Source: a virus. From it: DNA of 34,832 nucleotides. Below are positions 1-6,861 of the stretch, piece by piece. Every line of letters starts with the position of its first letter. Positions within the stretch are counted from its first letter, which is position 1. The position numbers were made by a program, and so were the translations under genes. The DNA is taken from IMG/VR virus record IMGVR_UViG_3300025138_000152, positions 1-34,832 of that record; one strand, given 5' to 3'. The notes beneath the pieces were generated by a model, which searched no databases, was not told the DNA's origin, and saw nothing but the letters and a program-made list of their open reading frames with translations.

Positions 1-96
1 GATTTAAGAACTGAATGCGCAAGTAAAGAATCAGAAATAAATGCTTTAACTACAAAGGCTTCTATTGTAGATTACCAACTTCCAAGTTTTAGATAA
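1..96 (+). CDS. C-terminal end of a fibre-like or structural protein (partial)
   Basis: The window opens inside a reading frame that runs in frame 1 for 31 codons and stops with TAA at 94-96. The visible tail ends in DYQLPSFR. The stop shares its last A with the ATG of the next gene (TAATG), the same translational coupling used repeatedly elsewhere in the window. Its place just before a DUF7483-like surface protein, and the fibre-like gene cut at the right end of the window, suggest a tail-fibre or adsorption protein. This is inference from position only; too little sequence is visible to assign a family. Confidence 0.6.
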   Translation, partial: DLRTECASKESEINALTTKASIVDYQLPSFR

Positions 97-1109
97 TGAG
101 TTTAGGAAAAAAGAAAATGCTTTCACAGGGTGCAGCAGGTGGACTTGTGGCTAGAGATAATTTCAATCCTGTTTTATATACAGGGAGCGGAAATAATCAA
201 ACCATTACAAGTGTTGGATTTGATAGTGATTTTACTTGGACAAAAACTAGGTCAGAAGCACAACACAATTGGTTATTTGATACTGTAAGAGGCAATGGTA
301 TTTATCTTAGTAGCGATAGAACAGATGCAGATATAACTGTTTGGTCAGCTTTTGGTGTTCATTTTGATACTTCAAATGGTTTTACTGTTAAAGACGATTC
401 AAATGGTGGATTTTCGGTGAATAAACCTAATGCAACTTACGTAGCTTGGAACTGGAAAGCAGGAGGTGCAAAAGCATCAAATACAAATGGTACAATAGCA
501 AGTGAAGTTTCTGCTAATGTAGATGCAGGGTTTAGTATTGTAAGTTTTACATCAAATGGTGTAGGAAGTCCTGTTTCTACTGGACATGGACTGTCCTCGG
601 TTCCTGAATTAGTAATATTTAAAAATCGTGATGATACTTCCCAATGGCCTGTTTTTCATAAAGATATAGGATTTAATGGGCGTTTACAATTAGAAAGTAA
701 TGCTTCAGTATCAACTTTTACGCCATTTTTTGATATGACTACAACAACTATTGCAATAAGACAATCTTCTCTAGCAATAAATGGCGATAAATGTATAGCC
801 TATTGCTTCCATTCAGTAGATGGCTATTCTAAGATAGGGTCTTATACTGGAACAGGAGGAGCAGGTAATCCTATTGTGACAGGGTTTAAGCCCGCTTGGA
901 TAATGATTAAAGGCACTCACAATGTAGATTGGTGGATAGCTGATAATAAAATAAATTCAAGTGATAATATTACACAATGGCTTAAGGCAAACGATACTTC
1001 TAGCGTAACAACTTTAGATATACTTAATTTTACAAGTTCAGGATTTAATTTTACAAGAGAATATTTAAACGAAACAAATAATAGTTTTATCTATATGGCA
1101 TTTGCATAA
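96..1109 (+). CDS. DUF7483-like phage surface / tail fibre protein
   Basis: A 337-residue protein rich in Gly, Ser, Thr and Asn. It carries the pattern I associate with DUF7483 proteins of marine phages: a VAWNWKAGG stretch near residue 117, then a Thr/Asn-rich TIASEVSANVDAGFSIVSF segment, a GHGL motif and a P-x-L-V-I-F-K sequence. Near residue 244 there is a second Y-T-G-T-G-G repeat that precedes a similar W-I-M-I-K strand. These are beta-rich exposed proteins, probably fibre or adhesin parts that contact the host; the function is inferred. The ATG overlaps the stop of the preceding gene and its own stop overlaps the next start. No signal peptide or membrane segment is seen. Confidence 0.7.
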   Translation: MSLGKKKMLSQGAAGGLVARDNFNPVLYTGSGNNQTITSVGFDSDFTWTKTRSEAQHNWLFDTVRGNGIYLSSDRTDADITVWSAFGVHFDTSNGFTVKDDSNGGFSVNKPNATYVAWNWKAGGAKASNTNGTIASEVSANVDAGFSIVSFTSNGVGSPVSTGHGLSSVPELVIFKNRDDTSQWPVFHKDIGFNGRLQLESNASVSTFTPFFDMTTTTIAIRQSSLAINGDKCIAYCFHSVDGYSKIGSYTGTGGAGNPIVTGFKPAWIMIKGTHNVDWWIADNKINSSDNITQWLKANDTSSVTTLDILNFTSSGFNFTREYLNETNNSFIYMAFA

Positions 1110-1261
1110 TGGAAGATTTGAAGATTTTTGGAATATACGGAATCAACCTCTCAGCCTTGGCAATAAGCATATCTGAAATAAATCCTTACCTCCAAACTTT
1201 AGTCTTAGTTGCAACCTTTGCGTTTACGGTAATTCAAATAATAAAAGCACTTAATAAATAA
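1109..1261 (+). CDS. Small two-helix membrane protein, holin candidate
   Basis: A 50-residue ORF whose ATG overlaps the stop of the upstream gene and whose TAA overlaps the next ATG at 1261. After the start MEDLKIFGIYG, two hydrophobic stretches are visible, roughly residues 8-22 (INLSALAISIS) and 27-44 (LQTLVLVATFAFTVIQII), separated by a short EINPY turn, and the protein ends with a lysine. Size, topology and position three genes from an endolysin fit a small class II holin or holin partner. No family is recognised with certainty, so the lysis role rests on context. Confidence 0.65.
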   Translation: MEDLKIFGIYGINLSALAISISEINPYLQTLVLVATFAFTVIQIIKALNK

Positions 1262-1521
1262 TGGCAAAAGTAGATATAGATGGCGATGGGAAAGCAGACT
1301 TTTCTCTTAGCCTAGCAAATATAGTTATGTTAGTCACAATGATAATTTCATTAGTAGGAAGTTATTATACTCTAAATAGTAAGATTGCAATTCTAGAAAT
1401 AGAAGTCGAAGAAGCTAAGACACTACCTCCTCAGAAAATAAGTGAAAAAGAAATTGACTTAAAGTTTGAGTTACTTCAAAATGAGATTAAAGACATTAAG
1501 CAAAATTTTAAGCGTAAATGA
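1261..1521 (+). CDS. Membrane protein with EF-hand-like loop and coiled coil, lysis cassette
   Basis: An 86-residue protein. Residues 5-13 (DIDGDGKAD) match the DxDxDGxxD calcium-binding loop of dockerin or EF-hand type. A single membrane helix follows at about 18-38 (ANIVMLVTMIISLVGSYYTL), then a charged alpha-helical region rich in Glu and Lys to the C-terminus, probably a coiled coil. Its stop overlaps the endolysin start at 1518. The layout (short N-terminus, one helix, long coiled coil) resembles a spanin-like or holin-associated protein, but I know no exact family. The acidic loop may be structural rather than metal-binding. Confidence 0.7.
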   Translation: MAKVDIDGDGKADFSLSLANIVMLVTMIISLVGSYYTLNSKIAILEIEVEEAKTLPPQKISEKEIDLKFELLQNEIKDIKQNFKRK

Positions 1522-1886
1522 AATATTTTACTTTAGATGAATTTGATTCACCTGATGTTGAGGGTAGTGCTTCTAATATGGATTCTAACTTCCTTTCAAT
1601 GCTTGACAATGCCAGAGAGATGGCAGACATCCCATTTAAAGTCAATAGCGGTTACAGAACAAAAGAGCATAACATCGAAATCTACAGAAGACTTGGAAAG
1701 AAGCCAATTGATTCAGCTCACCTTAAAGGCAAAGCCGCTGACATTTCCTGTTCAGGTTCAAGAGAAAGATGGATTATTATTACAGCATTACAAGATGCCG
1801 GTTTCAGTAGAATTGGAATTGCAAACAACTTCATTCACGTTGACTCAGATGAGTCTAAATCACCAAACGTTATTTGGACGTACTAA
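1518..1886 (+). CDS. M15-family peptidase endolysin
   Basis: A 122-residue D-Ala-D-Ala carboxypeptidase-like domain (Peptidase_M15_3 type), expected to cleave peptidoglycan cross-links at the end of infection. Visible family signatures are VNSGYRTKEHN at 42-52, the zinc motif SAHLKGKAAD at 66-75 (H68 and D75 as likely ligands) and FIHVD at 105-109 (H107 as third ligand). The family is normally about 120-150 residues, so this one is complete and single-domain with no cell-wall-binding module and no signal peptide. It therefore needs a holin; candidate membrane proteins lie on both sides. The ATG overlaps the previous gene by four bases. Confidence 0.88.
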   Translation: MKYFTLDEFDSPDVEGSASNMDSNFLSMLDNAREMADIPFKVNSGYRTKEHNIEIYRRLGKKPIDSAHLKGKAADISCSGSRERWIIITALQDAGFSRIGIANNFIHVDSDESKSPNVIWTY

Positions 1887-1904
1887 CACAGTTGGTAATA
1901 CGTT

Positions 1905-2321
1905 ATGGATAAAAAGAAATTCAAAGATACCAAAGTAGGTAAGTTCCTATTAGAGAAGATTCCTAACGTTGTAGGTTCAATAGCAGGAGATACTGCTGTA
2001 GGAAGCGTTATACAGGCTATCATAGGTGGTTCTGATATGAGTAAGGAAGATAAAGAACTTGCTTTAAAGAAACTGGAATTAGAGCGTACTGAGATGGAGG
2101 GCATTACTCAGAGATGGGTAGCTGATTCCAAGTCTACAAGTTGGTTAGCTCAAAACGTGCGACCATTAACATTGGCATTTCTAACCACTTCTTTTGTTGC
2201 CGGATGGATTCTACAGCTAGAGGAGCTTAGTGTTGTAAAGGAATTACTCACTATAGTGTTTATAGGTTACTTTGGTTCAAGGGGTGCAGAAAAGATTATG
2301 GGAAACAACAAGCATAAGTAA
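1905..2321 (+). CDS. GTA-type 3TM holin-like protein
   Basis: A 138-residue protein similar in layout to the GTA_holin_3TM family. An N-terminal amphipathic or hydrophobic segment with small residues lies at about 19-42 (VVGSIAGDTAVGSVIQAIIGG), then a charged helix 44-66, the family-like W-x-x-x-x-x-R-P-L signature at 80-88 (WLAQNVRPL), and two membrane helices at about 86-104 and 108-124. It is expected to permeabilise the inner membrane to release the M15 endolysin encoded just upstream. The gap from the endolysin stop is 18 bases. The C-terminus is basic and its TAA overlaps the next ATG. Confidence 0.72.
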   Translation: MDKKKFKDTKVGKFLLEKIPNVVGSIAGDTAVGSVIQAIIGGSDMSKEDKELALKKLELERTEMEGITQRWVADSKSTSWLAQNVRPLTLAFLTTSFVAGWILQLEELSVVKELLTIVFIGYFGSRGAEKIMGNNKHK

Positions 2322-2458
2322 TGGCAAAGATTCAAGTATCAAACTATAAATCTAATAATAGAATAAAACGTAAGGGTGTTCACGCTAAGTCTAAGATGAG
2401 TAGTCTTAAATCATCTAAGAATTACAAGAAGAAATATAGAGGTCAAGGTAAAAAATAA
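2321..2458 (+). CDS. Very basic 45-residue conserved phage protein
   Basis: A short ORF beginning MAKIQVSNYK, with about 15 Lys and 3 Arg in 45 residues and a C-terminus YKKKYRGQGKK. The ATG overlaps the stop of the holin-like gene and the next gene starts four bases after its stop. The motif KGVHAKSKMSSLKSSKNY is one I recall from short unannotated proteins in other Bacteroidetes phages, which argues that it is a real gene. Net charge suggests binding to nucleic acid or to an acidic partner. No function is known to me. Confidence 0.65.
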   Translation: MAKIQVSNYKSNNRIKRKGVHAKSKMSSLKSSKNYKKKYRGQGKK

Positions 2459-2461
2459 ATT

Positions 2462-2680
2462 ATGCTAGTAGGTATAGAAGAAAAGGTAATTAGTTTTATA
2501 AGAAAAGAGAAAGAAGAGAATGGAAGCTGCTACGCTTCAAATAAGACGTTCTGCGACACTTTAAAGGTCTCAGAGAGGACTTTATATAGAATTATAAATA
2601 GATTGCAGCAGAGAGGCTTAATTACAAGAAAAACAACTTCAAACGGTCATTACGGTAAAACCCGTAAAATAGACGTATAA
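2462..2680 (+). CDS. Winged-helix (HTH_36-like) DNA-binding protein
   Basis: A 72-residue protein with a winged-helix fold: helix 3-18, the segment CYASNKTFCDTLKVSERTLYRIINRLQQRGLI at about 23-54 containing the helix-turn-helix, and a wing ending in TRKTTSNGHYGKTRKI. The sequence resembles the HTH_36 domain of replication initiators and small regulators. It is the last gene of the rightward lysis segment and faces a convergent minus-strand operon. It is one of two obvious sequence-specific DNA-binding proteins here, so it is a candidate to bind one of the iterated motifs in the control regions. That link is inference. Confidence 0.78.
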   Translation: MLVGIEEKVISFIRKEKEENGSCYASNKTFCDTLKVSERTLYRIINRLQQRGLITRKTTSNGHYGKTRKIDV

Positions 2681-2681
2681 G

Positions 2682-2724
2682 AAAAGGGGACTAAGTCTGT
2701 TACCAACTTTTATCCCCTTGTTCC
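2682..2724. terminator. Bidirectional terminator between convergent genes
   Basis: AAGGGGA (2684-2690) pairs with TCCCCTT (2713-2719). An inner AAGT/ACTT helix at 2693-2696 and 2706-2709 can extend the hairpin. Read on the minus strand the hairpin is followed by a T-rich tract (TTTTCTTAT), so it best serves the leftward operon. It lies exactly between convergent genes ending at 2680 and 2757. The loop is larger than in a textbook terminator. Confidence 0.45.
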
Positions 2725-2756
2725 TAATGGTAAATGAATAATAAATAGTAGACTAT

Positions 2757-3020
2757 TTAAAAGGGTAGTCCATCCCCTGCTTTAGCTGTTCTCTTAGGAG
2801 CATCTTGTTTTTGCTCAGGAACAAATTCATCAATCCAAACTGTATGGGTTTGACCATACTGATTAGCTTCTCTTAGAGTCCCTACGGACAGTCTAAGGTA
2901 TTTCTCTCCTTTGTACTCACTCCAGTAAGGCTGAACTTTACTAGCAGCTATAGAAATGTTTACCATTCCATAATCTCCTACTTGTTTGCCATTACCTACA
3001 TACTTTTTTTCGTTACCCAT
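2757..3020 (-). CDS. Small protein with SSB-like C-terminal tip
   Basis: An 87-residue minus-strand protein. Residues 10-67 look like a beta-rich domain (GDYGMVNISIAASKV, then YLRLSVGTLRE, then HTVWIDEFVP). A disordered Lys/Pro/Ala linker follows and the protein ends GDGLPF, close to the acidic -D-D-L/I-P-F tip by which bacterial single-strand binding proteins recruit partners. It starts 11 bases downstream of the recombination-like gene in the same operon. It could be a small single-strand DNA-binding accessory protein, but no OB-fold signature is clear enough to claim it. Confidence 0.6.
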   Translation of the reverse strand: MGNEKKYVGNGKQVGDYGMVNISIAASKVQPYWSEYKGEKYLRLSVGTLREANQYGQTHTVWIDEFVPEQKQDAPKRTAKAGDGLPF

Positions 3021-3031
3021 AATAATTAAAT

Positions 3032-3424
3032 TTAAATTAGTTTTCTCTTAAAGTCTTCTGACTCATCTTCTCCAAATACACCTAGTTCATAGAAACCTGT
3101 TAGCTTCAATACAGCTCTACTCATAGCTCTTTTCTCAGCCATTTCCATAACATACCAAGTATTACAGTTACCATCTTTGTAGCTATCTCCTTTTAATGCC
3201 GAACCAAATGTTTGTATTTGTGCGCCTTCTTTAGTTGCATTTGCTTTAACTACTGCAAATTTAGGTTCACAATTAATGACATCGTAATTGATGTTGATTT
3301 TCTCTATTGCCTGAATCTTATCGATTCCTGCACGAGTGATAATCATATAGTGCTGATGTTTGTAAATGTCATCAGAACTAAGTTCATACTTCTTGTAAAG
3401 TTTAGATAATTTATCTCTATTCAT
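3032..3424 (-). CDS. Probable phage recombination / DNA-metabolism protein
   Basis: A 130-residue minus-strand protein. The N-terminus is a short helical region, then ITRAGIDKIQAIEKININYDVI and the C-terminal block WYVMEMAEKRAMSRAVLKL followed by GVFGEDESEDF. The pattern 'MAEKRA.SRAVLKLTG' followed by an acidic 'EDE' tail recalls the C-terminal part of phage Rad52/ERF-like single-strand annealing proteins. I recall homologues in Bacteroidetes phages carried as hypothetical proteins. Its partner would be the RecE-like exonuclease at 8284-9069. It is the first gene after the minus-strand promoter at 3449-3480. The annealing role is inference; a general DNA-metabolism protein is the safer statement. 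Confidence 0.6.
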   Translation of the reverse strand: MNRDKLSKLYKKYELSSDDIYKHQHYMIITRAGIDKIQAIEKININYDVINCEPKFAVVKANATKEGAQIQTFGSALKGDSYKDGNCNTWYVMEMAEKRAMSRAVLKLTGFYELGVFGEDESEDFKRKLI

Positions 3425-3448
3425 ATTAAATAGTTTTTAGTTACAATG

Positions 3449-3480
3449 CAAATGTATATAATATTTTTATATAAAACAAA
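3449..3480 (-). promoter_or_regulatory. Bacteroidetes-type promoter for the leftward operon
   Basis: On the minus strand the sequence reads TTTG (3477-3480), 20 bases, then TACATTTG (3449-3456). This matches the Bacteroidetes sigma-factor consensus TTTG / TAnnTTTG at normal spacing. Transcription would start near 3443, about 19 bases before the ATG at 3424. The iterated motifs described separately begin about 36 bases upstream of the -33 box. Confidence 0.68.
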
Positions 3481-3714
3481 TTTATTCCTAACAATACAGT
3501 TACAAGTAATTACAAGTAACTATATATATCGCATAAGTAACTGTATATATACTTAAAAAGAAAAGATATATAAATGTATATGTAGTATATATAAATGTAT
3601 ATATAATTACTTGTAACTATATATATAAAGTAAAATATAAAAAAACAAATTTAATAACCAAATATAATTATATAAAATATTTTATTACTTTTACCTTCGA
3701 TTAAAACATTTATT
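3481..3714. promoter_or_regulatory. Divergent AT-rich control region with iterated GTAACT(A/G)TATATATA
   Basis: No gene is seen in 3425-3714. The imperfect palindrome GTTAC-AA-GTAATTAC-AA-GTAAC occupies 3499-3520. The motif GTAACT(A/G)TATATATA occurs at 3516-3529 (last base differs), 3537-3551 and 3613-3627, all in the same orientation. The stretch also holds runs of alternating TA. It sits between the leftward recombination operon and the primase-helicase gene, a likely place for a divergent operator or a replication origin. Near the right end a TACTTTTA box (3686-3693) could be a weak -7 element for the gene at 3715, but no matching -33 box is seen. Confidence 0.6.
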
Positions 3715-5478
3715 ATGGACGAAACATTTGAGAGTATTGGAATTGAACTAAAGGGAAATAGTAATCAACAGAAATCTAAATGCCCTAACTGTGCTAAAAT
3801 AGGCAAGGAGAATTATAAGGATAATTGTCTAGCTGTTAATATACAGGAGGGAATTTACTATTGCCATAAATGTAATTGGCAAGGTAAGGTTAGTAATAAG
3901 CCACAAACCCTATCAGATATAATACCAAAGAAAAAGATGTATAAGAAACCTGAAAGAAGTAAACTCAAGAAGTTAACTAAGAGAGGTGCAAACTTTCTTA
4001 TTAAAAGAGGAATTACAGAAGATGTTATTAAAGCAAATAAAATAGTTTCTTCTAGTGATGGTAAGAGTATTGTATTCCCATATCTAAAAGAAAGCACTAT
4101 TATAAATTATAAAGCTAGGGGAATTGATGGTAAATGGTTTACGCAATCTAAAGATGCCGAACCTATAATTTATAACTACGATAGATGTATCGCTAGTAAA
4201 GCTATTGTAATATGTGAAGGTGAAATGGATTCTTTATCTTGGGAGGTATCAGGAATCTATGCCCATACATCTGTTAACATGGGTGCGCCTAATGTTGGAG
4301 ATAAGAACATTGATGGTAAGTTAGAATGTATTTCTAATTGCTATGAAGTATTTGAACAGGCTGAAACAGTTTATATTGCAACCGATAATGACGATAATGG
4401 TAGGAATTTAGAAAAAGAATTGGTTAGAAGGATAGGAGACGACAAGTGCTTATTAGTCGATTTAAAGCCTTATAAAGATGCCAATGAGGTATTAATAGCA
4501 GAAGGAGTAGAAAGTCTCAGAAATCGCCTTAAAAACGCCTCTAGTCCTAAGCTAGAAGGTGTGTTCTCAGTTGATGATGTAAGAGAGAGTATGCTAGATG
4601 GTTTTCACAATGGACAAGACAGGGGAACTACAACTTATATTCCTCAGATAGATAAGGCTTGGACTTGGAGAAATGGAGAAGTTAATATTTGGACTGGCTA
4701 TCAAAATGAGGGAAAATCTATGTTTCTTAATCAATTAGCTTGTATAAAGTCAATACAAGACAATTGGAAGTTTGCAGTATTTTCTCCTGAGAATATGCCA
4801 ATGAATGATTTCTTCAATGATATAATTGAAATGTATGTTGGTAAATCAGCAGACCCATACTACAAAAGTAATCAGATGAAATTAGAGGAATACAAAGAGG
4901 CAATGGATTTTGCAAGAAAGCATTTCTTCTTAATATATCCTAAGAAGAATTTTACATTAGATAGTATATTCTCAAGAGCTAAACATCTAGTTAAGACTAA
5001 GGGAATTAGAAGTTTAATAATTGACCCTTACAATACTGTTCAGCATAAAATGCTTAGAGGTGAAAGAGAAGATTTGTATATCTCTAGGTTTATGAGTGAA
5101 TTAAAAAGATTTGCATTAGACAACAATATTTCGGTACATTTAGTAGCGCACCAAGTTACCCCTCATAAAGATGATAATGGAAGATACATTAAGCCTGATG
5201 TCAATAGGATTAAGGGTGGAGGTACATTTGCAGACAAGGCAGATAACGTGATGTTTGTATGGAGACCAAACAGAGGTTTGGATTTCTCAGATAGTTGTGT
5301 TACATTTGGTTCACAGAAGATTAAGAAACAGAAATTAGTTGGCATCCCACAAGAGGTAGATGCAATAGATTTTAACATTAAAACACAAAGGTATTTATTT
5401 AATGGGTCTACACCTTTTACCCAAATAGATTTAGACAGGAGTGAATCAAAGTATGACATTACCGATAGTGGCTTTTAG
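3715..5478 (+). CDS. Bifunctional primase-helicase (T7 gp4-like)
   Basis: A 587-residue replication protein that combines primer synthesis and replicative unwinding. A zinc-ribbon is visible at 23-53 (CPNC and CHKC). The TOPRIM domain follows, with IVICEGEMDSL at 164-174 (E168 as the catalytic glutamate) and ATDNDDNGR at 222-230. The C-terminal DnaB/RecA-like helicase has a Walker A GYQNEGKS at 328-335, Walker B SLIIDPYN at 433-440, a motif SVHLVAHQ at 473-480 and a GGGTFADKADNVMFVWRP motif near 501-518. Length is typical of phage gp4-type proteins. It opens the rightward early block after the divergent control region and overlaps the resolvase gene. Confidence 0.9.
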   Translation: MDETFESIGIELKGNSNQQKSKCPNCAKIGKENYKDNCLAVNIQEGIYYCHKCNWQGKVSNKPQTLSDIIPKKKMYKKPERSKLKKLTKRGANFLIKRGITEDVIKANKIVSSSDGKSIVFPYLKESTIINYKARGIDGKWFTQSKDAEPIIYNYDRCIASKAIVICEGEMDSLSWEVSGIYAHTSVNMGAPNVGDKNIDGKLECISNCYEVFEQAETVYIATDNDDNGRNLEKELVRRIGDDKCLLVDLKPYKDANEVLIAEGVESLRNRLKNASSPKLEGVFSVDDVRESMLDGFHNGQDRGTTTYIPQIDKAWTWRNGEVNIWTGYQNEGKSMFLNQLACIKSIQDNWKFAVFSPENMPMNDFFNDIIEMYVGKSADPYYKSNQMKLEEYKEAMDFARKHFFLIYPKKNFTLDSIFSRAKHLVKTKGIRSLIIDPYNTVQHKMLRGEREDLYISRFMSELKRFALDNNISVHLVAHQVTPHKDDNGRYIKPDVNRIKGGGTFADKADNVMFVWRPNRGLDFSDSCVTFGSQKIKKQKLVGIPQEVDAIDFNIKTQRYLFNGSTPFTQIDLDRSESKYDITDSGF

Positions 5479-5821
5479 TGGAAAGACTAAATACTATCTT
5501 AATCTTAATCAGTATAGAAATTGGCATTATGCAGTTTCTAACAATCTAAAGAAGAATTTTAAGGAATCTATTGCTAGTGAATTATTCTTTAATATTAAAG
5601 GAGAAGTTCACGTAGAATACTTTTACTATGCCCCCGATAAAAGAAAGAGAGACTTAATGAATGTAGTGGCTGTTGTGGATAAATTCTTTCAGGATGCACT
5701 TGTAGAGAAAAGATGTATAGAAGCTGATGACACTTCGATAGTCAAGAAGGTAAGTGTTGAGTATAAGGGTATTGACAAAACAAACCCAAGGATAGAAGTT
5801 AATTTAATATACAATTTATGA
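5453..5821 (+). CDS. RusA-like Holliday junction resolvase
   Basis: A 122-residue protein (starting MTLPIVAFSG) with the acidic motif layout of RusA-type endonucleases: RDLMN at about 66-70, D76 downstream, and IEADD at 89-93 near the end. RusA dimers cut four-way junctions arising in replication and recombination, using clustered aspartates and Mg2+. The frame stays open to an upstream GTG at 5441, but the ATG at 5453 is preferred because related proteins, as I recall them, start near this point. It overlaps the primase-helicase by 26 bases and its TGA overlaps the next ATG. Confidence 0.72.
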   Translation: MTLPIVAFSGKTKYYLNLNQYRNWHYAVSNNLKKNFKESIASELFFNIKGEVHVEYFYYAPDKRKRDLMNVVAVVDKFFQDALVEKRCIEADDTSIVKKVSVEYKGIDKTNPRIEVNLIYNL

Positions 5822-5988
5822 TGGTTCAGTTATTCCCTATTTATGGGGTTATGCTAGGTTTTAATTATTGGAATACCTCATTAGACCAATTTGAGGAGGA
5901 AGATAACGAAGAGACAGAACACTTGTTTCAAATAATGTTTTTTATAATAGGAATATCTTGTCACGTTTGGACTCAGAAAAAACTTTAA
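5818..5988 (+). CDS. Small membrane-associated conserved phage protein
   Basis: A 56-residue ORF starting MMVQLFPIYG and ending HVWTQKKL. It has two hydrophobic segments (about 3-16 and 39-50) around an acidic middle (DQFEEEDNEETEH). The start overlaps the resolvase stop (ATGATG; a second ATG at 5821 is possible) and its end overlaps the sigma-like gene by 31 bases. I recall very similar short ORFs in this position in other marine Bacteroidetes phages. No function known. Confidence 0.6.
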   Translation: MMVQLFPIYGVMLGFNYWNTSLDQFEEEDNEETEHLFQIMFFIIGISCHVWTQKKL

Positions 5989-6509
5989 TACAACTCTTAG
6001 GAGAGAAGCATAAGGACTGGATTCATATGGCTAAGTCGTTTAAGATAAGCGATGAGGATGCTAATGAATTAGTTCAGGAGATGTATGTTAGGATTTCCAA
6101 GTACATTGAGAACCAAGAAAAGATTATGTATAATAGTGAGGAATTAAACACTTACTATATATATGTTACTTTAAGGAATCTATTCCTATCCAGTTACCAT
6201 AAGTACAATAAGCCAAATCACTTCTTACTAGAAAATGAAGACGATTTTATCGATTCACCTCCTGATATGGAGATAGAAAATTCTTTTAATAACTTGATAA
6301 ATTCAATAGATGAGCAAGTTATTAAATGGCATTGGTATGATAAGAAGATGTGGAACATACACTTCTATTCAAAGATGAGCATGAGAAAAATAGCTAGAGA
6401 AACAAAAATAAGTTTAAGTTCAATATTTAATACATTAAGCAATGGCAAATCAGAAGTCAGGGAAAAAACCATCGAAAAGTACAAAGAGTACAAGAAAAAC
6501 AAAAAGTAA
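5958..6509 (+). CDS. Sigma-70-like / HTH regulatory protein
   Basis: A 183-residue helical protein. The N-terminal part (KHKDWIHMAKSF, then ANELVQEMYVRISKYI at about 35-50) resembles sigma region 2, and the C-terminal MSMRKIARETKISLSSIFNTL at about 136-156 is a helix-turn-helix like sigma region 4. Related phage proteins are commonly annotated as sigma-factor-like. The start is a TTG at 5958, which lies within the preceding small gene; the next in-frame ATG (6024, inside WIHMAKSF) would remove about 22 residues of what looks like conserved N-terminus. It may redirect host RNA polymerase to phage promoters, which would fit the strong promoters of host type found here; this is inference. Confidence 0.68.
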   Translation: MSRLDSEKTLIQLLGEKHKDWIHMAKSFKISDEDANELVQEMYVRISKYIENQEKIMYNSEELNTYYIYVTLRNLFLSSYHKYNKPNHFLLENEDDFIDSPPDMEIENSFNNLINSIDEQVIKWHWYDKKMWNIHFYSKMSMRKIARETKISLSSIFNTLSNGKSEVREKTIEKYKEYKKNKK

Positions 6510-6861
6510 ATCTAAAGGGTTAGGAGATACCGTAGAGAAGGTATTGGAAGCAACCGGAATCGCTAAGGTAGCGAAATGGGCATTAGGAGAAGACTGTGGA
6601 TGCGACAAAAGAAAGGAAACTTTAAATCACCTATTTCCTTATAATAAACCTGAATGTTTAAATGAACAGGAGCATACTTACCTGAAGGAGTTTTATTCTA
6701 ATACTAACAATACTATATCTCCAACAATTCAACAGGAGCTAGTAAATATTTACAATAGAATATTTAAGGAAAAGGTAAATCCAACTTCTTGCAGTAGCTG
6801 TTTCGTTAATAAAGTCCATAACAAACTCAAGAGGGTTTTTGACGAGTACAAAGATGAATAG
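6442..6861 (+). CDS. Conserved Cys-rich phage protein, function unknown
   Basis: A 139-residue protein. Residues 1-26 are a Lys/Ser/Thr-rich, very basic tail. The core begins GLGDTVEKVLEATGIAKVAKWALGEDCGCDKRK, and four more cysteines follow (PEC, then SCSSC), giving a likely zinc or disulphide-linked fold. I recall the GLGDT...EDCGCDxRK pattern as widespread in Bacteroidetes phages next to the sigma-like gene, without a known role. The ATG lies 68 bases inside the preceding gene, an overlap long enough that a later start cannot be excluded, though no better one is apparent. Confidence 0.7.
   Translation: MANQKSGKKPSKSTKSTRKTKSKSKGLGDTVEKVLEATGIAKVAKWALGEDCGCDKRKETLNHLFPYNKPECLNEQEHTYLKEFYSNTNNTISPTIQQELVNIYNRIFKEKVNPTSCSSCFVNKVHNKLKRVFDEYKDE

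Noticed and set aside
1537-1938. 133-residue ORF overlapping the endolysin
   Set aside because: It is a shadow in another frame of the M15 peptidase, which has clear catalytic motifs.
3858-4097. 79-residue minus-strand ORF
   Set aside because: Antisense to the primase-helicase zinc and TOPRIM region; no promoter or partner.
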